A DNA stretch of 64,000 bases from Helichrysum umbraculigerum (lineage: Eukaryota; Streptophyta; Magnoliopsida; Asterales; Asteraceae): contig CATIUR010000003.1 of assembly GCA_949592205.1 (NCBI GenBank), positions 77,962,501 through 78,026,500 on the forward strand, written 5' to 3'. Positions 10,708-20,288 of this stretch are shown here, piece by piece (the first letter of the stretch is position 1; the number at the start of each line of letters is the position of its first letter). The translations under genes and the position numbers were made by a program. The notes under the pieces were generated by a model. That model was given only the letters and a program-made list of their open reading frames with translations. It did no database searches and was not told where the DNA came from.

Positions 10708-11208
10708 TGTAACACCCCCAAAATTCGTTTAGCGGAAGCGTTTTAGTTTAAGTACTGGGGTGTCACAATAATAAAGCATGCATACGTATCAGAGCTTATG
10801 ATTACAACAGAACAATATATAATAAGATGCCAAAAGTTATTAATTACAAAGTTTACGATTCCTCGAATCGTATAAGTTAAAAGTAATAAGTTTACAAAAG
10901 TAGATTTCTGAAATATGACTAAAGCATTTCAGTTATACTAAAGAAATCCATGTGTTTCCAAAAAGTTGGCATCCTAACTTCAAGGGTCGCCTAGTTCTCC
11001 ATGTGTGTTGGCGATTCTTATATGCGCAGCTAATTCCCTGAAAAACATAGTAAAAGTCAACAACTAGGTTGAGTGAATTCACAGGTTTTATGTTTACACA
11101 AGTTATATCAAGTTTGTAGCACAGTTGTTATCCAAATACGTTCACAAATAGTATTGCCATAATAGTCGAGAATAAGTTTAGTGGAATGTTATCCCAATAC
11201 TAGTTTTG

Positions 11209-11661
11209 TGGGTTGTTCGCCCAAAGTTCAAGTTTAAAACACGTGCTGGTCGTTCTCCAGCGATTTACAAATAAACAGTACCGGTCGTTCTCCGGCCAAA
11301 TACGCACGGGTCGTTCTCCCGTCCAACAAACGCATGGGTCGTTCTCCCATCCAAGACGCACGGGTCGTTCTCCCGTCCCTTGGCCAGTCGTTCTCTGGCA
11401 CTAAAATACGTGGCTGGTCGTTCTCCAGCGTTTTACACAAAAGTACCGGTCGTTCTCCGGTATACCAAACAAGTTTAAAAGTTATGTTTGTGTCGGTCGT
11501 TCTCCGACAAGTTACCAAATGTACCGGTCGTTCTCCGGTAAGATACCAAGTTAGTGTCGGTCGTTCTCCGACAAGTTACCAATATGTACCGGTCGTTCTC
11601 CGGTAAGATACCAAAATAGTTTACAGTCGTTTGCAAAACAGTTTACCGGTCGTTCTCCGGT
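11209..11661. repeat. Array of 14 short hairpins with co-varying stems
   Basis: Fourteen units, one every 25-50 bp, each a 4-6-bp stem around a 7-base loop TCGTTCT (first unit TTGTTCG). Stems differ but stay paired: GCTGG/CCAGC, ACGGG/CCCGT, ATGGG/CCCAT, GCCAG/CTGGC, TACCGG/CCGGTA, TGTCGG/CCGACA. Spacers vary. In element sense the loop is AGAACGA. Reading frames across the array are artefacts of the repetition. Confidence 0.95.
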
Positions 11662-12267
11662 CTAGTTAAAACAGTTTGTCGATAATTTATCCTATTAGTT
11701 CAGTGTGTCAATATGTAAATGTTAATCCGCAGGCACCAGTTTGTTCAACAGTTTAATAGTTCAAAGTACTCTAATAGTTCGAGTAATCAAGTATGATAAA
11801 CAATCATATAAGTAAAAGCAGTTTATGGCAATAAGTAAAATAGTTGACTATGTTTTCCACCCCTGTTCGAAAGCAGTTAAATCAGTAAAAGTAGGGGCTG
11901 TGAACTCACCTGTTGAGTTTAAGTAGTTGTGCGAGTGCTAGCAAACCTAAGCCCAAGTACGGTCTGAAATCTCCTAACGTCCTAAACGTACGAGATTTAA
12001 TAAGTATGTGGATGTCTAAACTAATCATCCATGCTAGTGTTTGTACAACCAAGTCACGTCCAAATCGTTCGTTTAATGTTTATGTTTGTATTTCGTTGTT
12101 TGTGAAAACGTATACGACTCGTTGGTGAAAGTTTGAAATCAACATTTCGATAAAACAAGTATGTTTGAATTGTTTGTAAGGCTCGTGAATCGAATTTGTA
12201 TAAAGATATGCGTTTCCGGTTAGTTCGACACTTAGTGAAAACAAGTTTTTAAACTTCCTGTTTTTAG

Positions 12268-12500
12268 CGACGTAAGGTGCGACGCTGAGTGGTTATGCGA
12301 CGTAGGGTGCGACGTACGGGTCTACGTCGCATTCAGGTTTTGCGACGTCATGGGTTGCGTCGCATAGGCGACGCTCGCAATTTAATGCGACGTAGTGGTC
12401 TGCGTCGCTATGTGCGACGTAAGGAAGGGTAATGCGACGTAAAGGCCTACGTCGCAGTACTGTTTTCGGTCCCAATGCGACGTAGTCGCCTGTTCGACGA
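12268..12500. repeat. GCGACG dyad array in the solo LTR
   Basis: At least five imperfect dyads built from GCGACG(T/C) and its complement (A/G)CGTCGC with loops of 7-10 bases. It is very CpG-rich compared with the surroundings. It directly follows a GTTCGACACTTAG word that also precedes the dyad array of the Tekay LTR. Confidence 0.85.
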
Positions 12501-13361
12501 ACAGCGAGAAAAAGTCGGATTTTTGGTTGATTTGGAACGTTTTCGGTTGTATAAAACACTAAAACATGTTATTCTAAGTATGTTAAACACTAAGTAGCAA
12601 TTATAACTTGGAAATCTAAAGATTTGCGGGATTTGTCGGGAACTTACGAGTGTCGGATTTGAAATCCGAAAAGGTAGAAAGATAGATCGTAGTCTCGTGG
12701 TCGTTTTCCTCTATTTTGTTTGTTGATTCGGCGTCGTTTGATGGTAGTTTTGTGGTGATTTGTGTGGTGGTTTTTGGTAGGTGGTGGTGAAAGTAGAGAG
12801 AAAAAGAGAAAGATAGAGAAAGAAAGTGAAAAGAAATGGAGAGAAAATAGGGAGGTGGAGGTGGTTTTGTTCCACTTCTGCCTCCGTGTTTGCGTTCCGT
12901 GTTTGTTTATCCGATCGTTAAATATTACAGTATTTCAACTAATGTATTTTTAAATTACATATTTCATTATGTTTAATTAGGCTCTTTTTATGGAACCAAA
13001 TTTTATAAATTTTATAAAATTTCAAACTTTGTTTGATTTTAATTATACGTTTTGACGTTTTGCGTTATAAAATAAATTGGTAAATATTTTTGACAAAATA
13101 TTCATTAGTTACTAAGTTATTTAATAATTTCGTTTTATTAAATAATTTTGTTCACCAACAGTCGTACGTTTTTGTCGCGTTTGTTTTCAAATTGTTCTGT
13201 ACGTAATTACAACTAATTACGAATACGTAATACTGCGCGTACTAACTAGTTGGGCTATGCTAGACTTACCTCTAAAATGTGTTGTGAATTCACTCAAGTA
13301 GGGAATTAGCCTAATAATGCAAGTGATTAATATAATTAATCGCGTTAAATTTTGCGAGGTG

Positions 13362-13769
13362 TTACAATTCTCTAGTCTTATATTCATCAATATAAAAATG
13401 GGAACCTCTTGGGTATAGGTAATCAATAAGGGTGAGAAAACTTTGGTCAAGTTTTTGTTCTTCTATAGGCTCAAGAATCTTAACAACCTGTCTATTGGAA
13501 TTAATAGAGTATTCGGGTGTGTTTGTTGGTGTATTTTTGGGTTGAATTATTGTTGGTCTAATTGTAGGTGAGACGGTTGGATGTATAGGATTTTTGGTTG
13601 GAATGGTTTGTGCAAGAGCAGAATATGGTGGTCTTGTCCTAGGTGCTATAGGTCCAAATTGGTTTGGGTGTATAGGTAATTCTGGAAAATTTCTTGAAAT
13701 ATAGGTTGATGACGAAGAAGGTTGACTCATAGTATGTTTGGTTAGAACGACTTTCTTCTTTTCGCTCAT
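13362..13769 (-). pseudogene. Viral last ORF, N-terminal part, copy 1 (split)
   Basis: The first 133 or so residues of the last viral ORF, matching copy 2, then a premature end inside the solo LTR. Its ATG overlaps the stop of the RT/RNase H ORF by 4 nt (ATGA), as in copy 2. The fragment contains the Pro/Ser/Thr-rich N-terminus only. Confidence 0.85.
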
Positions 13770-14743
13770 TTTCCCTGTAAAAATTCTCTTGATAAAAAAT
13801 TGGGTAAAGAATTGTCTTTTCCTTTTATAAATTCGATTGTAAAATCAAAATTTCCTAAAATAGCTTGCCATCTAGCAAAAACTTGTTTAGAGATTAAATT
13901 TTTAACATCCTTTTCTAAAATATATTTAGCGGATAAACAATCAATTCTTAATAAAAAAGGTTTCATATACAAATCATCTTCAAATTTTTTAATATTTAGA
14001 ACAATACTTAAAATTTCCTTTTTAATAGTAGAATAATTCTTTTGAGTGTCATTCCAGGAACCAGAATAGAATCGTACAAGTTTTTCTTCTTCATTATTTA
14101 GTTTTTGTTTTAATATTCCTCCAAATCCTAAGTCACTAGCGTCAGTTTCAACGATAAGGCATGGAAGAATTTTTATCTTTTCTTTAATATGTTTGACAAT
14201 TTCTGTATGTTCTTCGGTCCATGGCTTTGGATTTTTCTTTAATCGATCGTATAGTGGTTTACATATAATTCCCAAATCTTTAAAGAAATCATGAATATAG
14301 TTTAAGCAACCTAAAAATCTTTGCAATTGAGTTTTATCTTTTATTTCATTAGGAAATTTATTGGTAAATTCAAGACTTCTTTCTATTGGTTTTATAGTTC
14401 CTTGAATGATATTATGACCTAGAAATCTTACATCTGTTTGAAATAATAACATTTTTGTGGGTGAAACTGCTAATCCATTTTTGTAAATAGTATCATAAAA
14501 TATATTTAAGTGTTTAAAATGTTGATCAATGTTTTTTGAAAATATTAAAACATCATCAATATAAACGATTACAAAATTTCCAATTGGTAAAATAATATCA
14601 TTCATAATATTTTGAAATTCTGATGGAGCGTTTTTTAATCCAAAGGGCATAACGTTCCATTCAAAGTGTCCAAAAGGGACATTAAATCCTGTTTTATACT
14701 TATCTTCTTCTTTTATTTGGATTTGCCAAAATCCAGATTTCAT
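13766..14743 (-). pseudogene. Caulimovirid RT palm and RNase H, copy 1 (damaged)
   Basis: The frame opens at an in-frame Met inside the RT domain, so the true protein would begin in the preceding ORF. The catalytic YIDD box is at residues 61-64, followed by the RT thumb and the RNase H domain (TDASD, KEIL, RIDCLS). Compared with copy 2 there is a 27-bp in-frame deletion just before TDASD and an Asp-to-Asn change in the last RNase H acidic residue (SLPN versus SLPD before FLSREF). The enzyme would copy pregenomic RNA into DNA. The ORF is one frame away from the upstream ORF at an eight-A run (about 14773-14780). Confidence 0.85.
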
Positions 14744-14768
14744 ATCAAATTTCGAAAATATTTTTGAG

Positions 14769-17700
14769 TCATATAATTTTTTTTAATAAATCTCTTTTAT
14801 TGGGTATAGGATATCTAATCCATTCTAATACTTTATTTAAGGGTTTATAATTTATAACTAATCTTGGTATACCTCTTTCAATTTCTGCATTATTAATTAC
14901 ATAAAAGGCTGAGCAAGACCAGGGTGACTTAGAGGGTCTAATAAGTCCTTTTTCTAATAATTCTTTGATTTCCTTTTTACAATTTAACTCTAATTCAATA
15001 GACATATGTATAGACTTTGCTTTAGTAGGTATATTCTTTTCATTGAATTCTTTTATATAAGGTAATCCTACTGTGTGTTGTTTTCTTTTCCAAAAAGCAC
15101 TGGGTATAGTTGAGCACACATTATTTCTAAATTTTTCTTCAATAAATTTTACTTTGTTCTGTATATTTTTGTCTTGTAATTGATTATATATTCTTTTATC
15201 ATTTATTTCATTAATTAAAAATTCAGCTTGTTTTCTTTTATTTTTGATTAAATGTAATTCATGGGTAACAATAGGTGTAGTGAATTCGAAAATTATTTCT
15301 TTATTTAATACTTTTGTAATAATACCTCTTTCGTCTACACTTATAGGATATAATTGTATTATAAAGGGTAATCCTAAAATAATTTGAGAAGTTAAATTCT
15401 TTACTAATATAAGATGGGTTTTAAAACAATAATTTTCTTTACATATATGGACATTGGATAATTTATAGCCTATACTAAGTCTAGATCCACTGGCCGTGGA
15501 TAATCTTTGAGTAGATTTTTCAAAATATTTAGTTGGAATTAAACCTTCCTGTATACAATTTAAATCTGCTCCAGAGTCAACTAAAGCAATTAAGGTTATT
15601 TTAAATTCTCCGTTTATCATTATATTTACTTTCGTATGCCATCTTTGATATTTAGTATATTGGATTGCATTAATTATAGGTTCAATTAAGGGTTTTTCTT
15701 CTGAGGTTATATTTTGTTTAATTTCATTTTCCTCTATAGTTTTAACCTTTTCTTTTAAAATTCTTATTTCTGTTTTAACCATATTAAGTTCTTCTTGTAA
15801 GTCTTGTATTGTTATAGGTTTGGTTTTACTAAATCTTTTGCATATTTCATTAAAATTATATATAGTATAATCTTCTTCTTCATTACTCTGATTTTTTAAT
15901 TTTCCTTCTAACTGTTTTAAATATAAATTTTTTGCTTCTTTATTATCGAGTTTACTTATCATATCTATTAATAAATGTAATTCATCATTATTAGTAATAA
16001 CATTAATTTTATAGTTACAATTACATGTTCCTATACATTCACAATCTTCAGAGTTGCTGTTATTTTTAGATGATTCTTCTTCAATTTTATTTAAATCATT
16101 TTCACTATAATCAGATATATTTGATTCATTATCTTTGATTAATTTACTAATTTTTTGTCTAAGATCTTCCATGTCAATTTCATTAATTTTAGTTTTAGAA
16201 TAGCAATCTTTTGACATATGTCCGGGTCTACCACATTTATAACAAATAATAATATCTTGATTGTTCTGGTTTTTATTTTCTCTTCTATATTTGTTATTAT
16301 ATTTTTTGTATGATACTTTCTTTTTTCTTTTATAATCTTTATTTTGATAGTATTCTTGATTATTTTTTATAGGTTGTTTATTATATCTTTTATATTTTGT
16401 TTTCTTAGAACTAGAAGGGGGCAATATTAGAGGTTCATAACCATATTGTTCACAAAAATTTCCTAGTTCATGTCTTCCTCCTTTTCCTTCCTTTTTAATT
16501 TTTGCTTTTAGTTTTAGATCAGAACATATAGCTAATCCTTCTTTATTAACATAGTTTATGATTTCTCCATAGGTTAATTCTTTATAAGGAATTTCATTAT
16601 TATAATCATTTCTAATTCTTTCAGCAAATAATTTTGGTAATCCGGCAATAAATCTTTCTTTCCAATAGGATTCTCTACAGTCTGGTCTAGTCATAACTTT
16701 TGCTAAGAAAACATCTTTATACCATCTAAAATCTTGTAATTTTCTACATGTTAAATTTAATAATATAGTTGAATTTCTTTCTTGATATTCTGCTGGGTTT
16801 CCTACATAATTTTTTATAATAGCATAAACTAGAGTATTTAAAGAATCATCAATCTGGGTTTGAACAGCTGATCCATTTTCTGTTTTTATAATTAATTTTT
16901 TTGAATTTAGTATATGATTTTTTTCATCTTGAGTTACATAACTATCCCACCATCCTTTTAATACTCCTGTAAATCCTGATATTATCATTTGTGTTATTTT
17001 ATTATCTGGATTTTTATGAGCTTTATAAGAAGTTGCTGCCATAGTCATTTCTTGTAATAAGTTTAAAATTTGATATTCTGTTTGACCATCTATATTCCAT
17101 TCATATATTGAATTACCATCGTATCTAGATTGTACAATTTTATCTCTTTCTTCATATTGTAAATCTGGTGGTGTTGGTCTATAATAATAATTTCTTGTTT
17201 CTGGTCGGGGAGTATAAGTCTTATTGGATGTATAAGGATTGTATTTTATTTTTTCTATATTATGAAATTGTTCTTCTATTTCAGATATATCAGAGGTTTC
17301 GTCTTCATTTATAGCATTTATATTATGATTTGATATAGTAAATTTTTGTAATTTTTCTTCAATTTCTCTTAATAGTTTACTTTGTCCTCCTAGATTTATA
17401 GGTGTTTCTATATTGTAGGGTATAAATATAGGGTTTTCTTCTACTTGTATATTAGTTGAAGTATTTGAAGTACTTGCTTCTTCATTTTTATATTCTATTC
17501 TATCTAATTGTTGTCCTATAGTGTTTAACATTTCATTAGTATGATTATTTTGATATACAATATTTTTTAATATTTTATCAGTATCTGGTTTATCAGCTTT
17601 TGAAAAGGGTATTCCTATATATTCCTTTTCTTCCCTTTTTATAATTATATCTTTACAAGGTGGCTTAATACTTATAATTTCTTCATTATTTGTTAAATCA

Positions 17701-17954
17701 GTATAGGATCTATTTATATTAGTTGTTGTTTCAATCTTGGCTTTATAAGGAAATTCTATATTTTCTTCTATACAATATAATTCAAACCATGTAAAAAACG
17801 GTATATTTTCTTTATTGTCTTGCATATAAAGGATCCATTTTAATTCATGAAACATCTTTTTATCTTTAAAATTAAAATCATACCATGTAAATTTTTCTTT
17901 ATTATAGTTATTTAATCTTTCTTTCAATAAATATTCTAAATCTTTTATATTCAT
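14769..17954 (-). CDS. Caulimovirid coat protein-protease-RT N-terminus, copy 1
   Basis: 1061 residues. An acidic, helical N-terminal part is followed by a coat-protein region (about 280-480, with a YEWNIDG segment and a GVLKGWWD segment), a basic Lys/Asn/Tyr-rich stretch (about 520-565), a CCHC zinc knuckle (C571, C574, H579, C584), an acidic region, a retropepsin-like protease with active-site DSG at 793-795, and the start of RT (about 990-1061). It packages RNA or DNA (coat and zinc knuckle) and cuts the polyprotein (protease). The frame ends at TGA just after an eight-A run, inside RT; RT continues in another frame. The start ATG lies 4 nt after the stop of the 86-residue ORF, fitting reinitiation on a polycistronic RNA. 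It differs from copy 2 at very few residues (for example near 494 and 568). Confidence 0.9.
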   Translation of the reverse strand: MNIKDLEYLLKERLNNYNKEKFTWYDFNFKDKKMFHELKWILYMQDNKENIPFFTWFELYCIEENIEFPYKAKIETTTNINRSYTDLTNNEEIISIKPPCKDIIIKREEKEYIGIPFSKADKPDTDKILKNIVYQNNHTNEMLNTIGQQLDRIEYKNEEASTSNTSTNIQVEENPIFIPYNIETPINLGGQSKLLREIEEKLQKFTISNHNINAINEDETSDISEIEEQFHNIEKIKYNPYTSNKTYTPRPETRNYYYRPTPPDLQYEERDKIVQSRYDGNSIYEWNIDGQTEYQILNLLQEMTMAATSYKAHKNPDNKITQMIISGFTGVLKGWWDSYVTQDEKNHILNSKKLIIKTENGSAVQTQIDDSLNTLVYAIIKNYVGNPAEYQERNSTILLNLTCRKLQDFRWYKDVFLAKVMTRPDCRESYWKERFIAGLPKLFAERIRNDYNNEIPYKELTYGEIINYVNKEGLAICSDLKLKAKIKKEGKGGRHELGNFCEQYGYEPLILPPSSSKKTKYKRYNKQPIKNNQEYYQNKDYKRKKKVSYKKYNNKYRRENKNQNNQDIIICYKCGRPGHMSKDCYSKTKINEIDMEDLRQKISKLIKDNESNISDYSENDLNKIEEESSKNNSNSEDCECIGTCNCNYKINVITNNDELHLLIDMISKLDNKEAKNLYLKQLEGKLKNQSNEEEDYTIYNFNEICKRFSKTKPITIQDLQEELNMVKTEIRILKEKVKTIEENEIKQNITSEEKPLIEPIINAIQYTKYQRWHTKVNIMINGEFKITLIALVDSGADLNCIQEGLIPTKYFEKSTQRLSTASGSRLSIGYKLSNVHICKENYCFKTHLILVKNLTSQIILGLPFIIQLYPISVDERGIITKVLNKEIIFEFTTPIVTHELHLIKNKRKQAEFLINEINDKRIYNQLQDKNIQNKVKFIEEKFRNNVCSTIPSAFWKRKQHTVGLPYIKEFNEKNIPTKAKSIHMSIELELNCKKEIKELLEKGLIRPSKSPWSCSAFYVINNAEIERGIPRLVINYKPLNKVLEWIRYPIPNKRDLLKKII

Positions 17955-17958
17955 TGTT

Positions 17959-18219
17959 TTAACAAATTGTTAATTTAGATCTTGTTGTTTTTATTTTATT
18001 TGCATTTATTTTTAATAGTATATTTATTGTATCTATATGTTTTGATGTAATATTTTTTATTTGTTTTATTTGATCTTTACTTAACCATTTATACTTTCTA
18101 TCTCTTTTTATTCTAAATTCTTCTATCTGTTGAATTAATTGTTTTCGTTCTTCATATAAAAACATTAAATAAACTGAAATAAACTTATTATGATCATTAT
18201 TCATTTGTATTTTACTCAT
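17959..18219 (-). CDS. Small viral ORF (86 aa), copy 1; possible virion-associated protein
   Basis: 86 residues, Lys/Ile-rich, predicted mostly helical with a heptad-like middle (EERKQLIQQIEEF) and a basic C-terminus (KIKTTRSKL). Identical in both copies. Its ATG overlaps the movement-protein stop (ATGA) and its stop is 4 nt before the next ATG. Position, size and helical nature resemble the small virion-associated, DNA-binding proteins of caulimoviruses and badnaviruses, but no family motif is recognised, so the function is an inference. Confidence 0.7.
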   Translation of the reverse strand: MSKIQMNNDHNKFISVYLMFLYEERKQLIQQIEEFRIKRDRKYKWLSKDQIKQIKNITSKHIDTINILLKINANKIKTTRSKLTIC

Positions 18220-19277
18220 AATTGTTCTTCTCTGTAATAATCTACTTCAGATTTAGAGGGGTTATAAGAGTTACTAAAATCTTCACTTATATTATCATCT
18301 TCATATAGTGGTTTAGGTATAGATCTATTAAAATCAACTCCTTTAACTCTCATAGACTGTGATCTTCTTAGTAAGGGTTCACTAGATTTTGAACTAGAGG
18401 TTTCGGGAATATATGTAGAATATCTAGGTGGTTCTTTTCCAAAATCTATCTCTATACTTCCGTCAGTATGTTCTGTAATATCTGATATTTTGCTAATAGT
18501 TTCTAAAGGTTTGGGTGAACTTATATCTTCTAATTTCCAATTTTGGTTTTGAGTAATTTCATTCCATTTTAATCTTTTAGGTATATTGACTCTAGAATTT
18601 CTAGTATTAGCTTCAAATATTATAGTTTCATCTTTTGGTGACATTAATTTTGATCTTGGTTCCACAGTAGTGGTCATAGTTTTATATAAAACTCTATATA
18701 TAACGAGTATAGGGTCAGTTCCTTGTTTAATATCTAAATTTTTTGTTTTAATTGTTAAGGTTAAAGTATCTAATATATTTTTATCGAATAAAGATATAGT
18801 GAAATTAGGATAACAATTAAAATATATAGGGCCATTACATATATTGGATTCTGCCATAGCTAATAAAGAATTTTTAAAATTTAAATGTCTAGCATCTCTT
18901 AATATAACTAAAGTAGGTACATCTAATCCTATTCTAGTCAAGGGTTTAATAGCTATCTGTATTAATCCTATATGTAGAAATTTATAGCTTTTCATATGTT
19001 CTTTAATAGTATTCTTGGAAAAAAGTTGTATACATTGATTATTTTGTAGAAGAGGTAAAGTCTTTTCTGTTTGTTTTATAGAATATCCCTGGAAATAATC
19101 AAAAGAACCAATCTTATAAATATTACTAATCTTTTGTTTAGGTATACTCCAATCTTTCAAATTGTTTTCAATATTTGAAATAGAAACTTCCATAGAATTT
19201 GTATGATCATGTTCTTCTTCGATTTCAGAAGTAGAACTACCTTTTTGATTTGATAGTAATCTTGCGACTCTATTCAT
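18216..19277 (-). CDS. Caulimovirid movement protein, copy 1
   Basis: 353 residues from the ATG at 19277; an upstream TTG two codons earlier is not used as start. Residues about 80-240 hold the 30K-superfamily core with the LRDAR...NSLL...SNICNGPIYFNCYPNFTISL region typical of caulimovirid movement proteins. Such proteins enlarge plasmodesmata or form tubules for cell-to-cell spread. The C-terminal third is Ser/Pro-rich and charged and probably binds other viral proteins. It is the first large ORF after the primer site and leader, and its stop overlaps the next start by 4 nt. One residue near position 71 (Glu versus Lys) differs from copy 2. Confidence 0.88.
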   Translation of the reverse strand: MNRVARLLSNQKGSSTSEIEEEHDHTNSMEVSISNIENNLKDWSIPKQKISNIYKIGSFDYFQGYSIKQTEKTLPLLQNNQCIQLFSKNTIKEHMKSYKFLHIGLIQIAIKPLTRIGLDVPTLVILRDARHLNFKNSLLAMAESNICNGPIYFNCYPNFTISLFDKNILDTLTLTIKTKNLDIKQGTDPILVIYRVLYKTMTTTVEPRSKLMSPKDETIIFEANTRNSRVNIPKRLKWNEITQNQNWKLEDISSPKPLETISKISDITEHTDGSIEIDFGKEPPRYSTYIPETSSSKSSEPLLRRSQSMRVKGVDFNRSIPKPLYEDDNISEDFSNSYNPSKSEVDYYREEQL

Positions 19278-19568
19278 ATTCAATTATTAACTATTTGATT
19301 TAAACTTTGTTTTCAGAAAACCTTAACTTATAATGTTGATTGAACATACCTTCTCCGGGAACACCCCCATATCGCTGTGGTACGGTCGTCTTACTGTCTG
19401 TCTGCGACTAATTCCAACCAGCTGATCGACAGGGCTTACCAACGCAGATGTATATTTTCTCAACATATATAAATTAATTTTTTCTTTCAACAATGATGAA
19501 ATCAAACAATTCATAATTTTCATAAGAATATAATCCATAACTACTACCACCTCAAAAAAATGAGCTCA
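19278..19568 (-). promoter_or_regulatory. Viral leader after the primer site, copy 1
   Basis: About 290 nt between the primer site and the movement-protein ATG. It holds a 75-codon frame (19323-19550) that starts 19 nt from the primer site and is kept open in copy 2 with two or three residue changes. It may be a leader short ORF affecting translation or a tiny gene. The GC-richer end (19340-19450) has several GGTAAG/GGTATGT donor-like words, so splicing of the leader is possible. Confidence 0.5.
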
Positions 19569-19582
19569 TGGCTCTGATACCA
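19569..19582 (-). promoter_or_regulatory. Met-tRNA primer-binding site at dimer junction
   Basis: The minus strand reads TGGTATCAGAGCCA, complementary to the 3' end of plant initiator Met-tRNA, the conserved primer for caulimovirid minus-strand DNA synthesis. It is complete only here, at the junction between the two copies. Confidence 0.92.
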
Positions 19583-19593
19583 AAAGTTTTCAG

Positions 19594-20275
19594 GACCATT
19601 CAAATAATAATTGTTGAAATAAAAACAAGTAATGAGATTATAAAAAGATACCTTTATTTATAGAATCTGAATTAATTCATGGACAGTTGGATAATATACA
19701 AGGATCTTGCTTCTCTATATCTATAGATTGGGTTTCTGGTAATATACAAATATTGAAATCTAAAGTTTTTGTACATCTGGTTGTAGAGAATTTTATTGAA
19801 GGTTTTTTCATAAAAAAGGCTCTGCCTATTTCTTGAAAAAACCTTCAATAAAATTCTCTACAACCAGATGTACAAAAACTTTAGATTTCAATATTTGTAT
19901 ATTACCAGAAACCCAATCTATAGATATAGAGAAGCAAGATCCTAGTATATTATCCAACTGTCCCTGTATTAATTCAGATTCTATAAATAAAGGTATCTTT
20001 TTATAATCTCATTACTTGTTTTTATTTCAACAATTATTATTTTTCAATAATTGTTGAAATAAAAATAAGTAATGAGATTATAAAAAGATACCTTTATTTA
20101 TAGAATCTGAATTAATACAGGGACAGTTGGATAATATACAAGGATCTTGCTTCTCTATATCTATAGATTGGGTTTCTGGTAATATACAAATATTGAAATC
20201 TAAAGTTTTTGTACATCTGGTTGTAGAGAATTTTATTGAAGGTTTTTTCATAAAAAAGGCTCTGCCTATTTCTTG
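19594..20275. repeat. Direct-inverted-direct triplication in copy 2 leader
   Basis: About 210 bp of leader/poly(A) sequence occurs as direct (19594-19806), inverted (about 19839-20040) and direct again (from 20044). It adds 440 bp relative to copy 1. The inverted unit shares CAGGGACAG with the third unit and copy 1, while the first unit reads CATGGACAG. The arms would form a hairpin with a stem of about 200 bp. Confidence 0.9.
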
Positions 20276-20288
20276 AAAACTTCTTCGT

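Larger units (their letters stand above)
10708..13366 (-). mobile_element. Solo LTR, 2659 bp, Tekay-like family, in viral ORF
   Basis: The element runs from TGTAACACCCCC to GGTGTTACA, giving canonical TG...CA ends and a perfect 9-bp terminal inversion, with a 5-bp duplication ATTCT. There is no internal region, primer site or second LTR, so it is a solo LTR left by LTR-LTR recombination. Its left text (CACCCCCAAA...GCGGAAGC) matches the 3' end of the Tekay LTR at 29915 and 35955, so it is placed on the minus strand. Two hairpin arrays occupy 11209-11660 and 12268-12500. The rest (11665-12265 and 12500-13360) is AT-rich with no gene. An A/G-rich purine run lies at 12780-12850. Confidence 0.9.

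Noticed and set aside
11213..11606. Open frames of 63-94 codons on both strands across the hairpin array
   Set aside because: Their peptides are only the translation of the repeat; no start context or domain.
11209..11661. CRISPR-like appearance of the hairpin array (regular short repeats with spacers)
   Set aside because: It lies in a plant LTR bounded by TG...CA ends and a target duplication. Spacers vary in length, units vary in stem sequence, and no cas-type gene exists.
12293..12559. 88-codon frame with repeated YVA words
   Set aside because: Produced by the GCGACG dyad array of the solo LTR.
18216..19283. Movement-protein start at 19283
   Set aside because: That codon is TTG; the ATG at 19277 is conserved in copy 2 and gives the same 353-residue protein.
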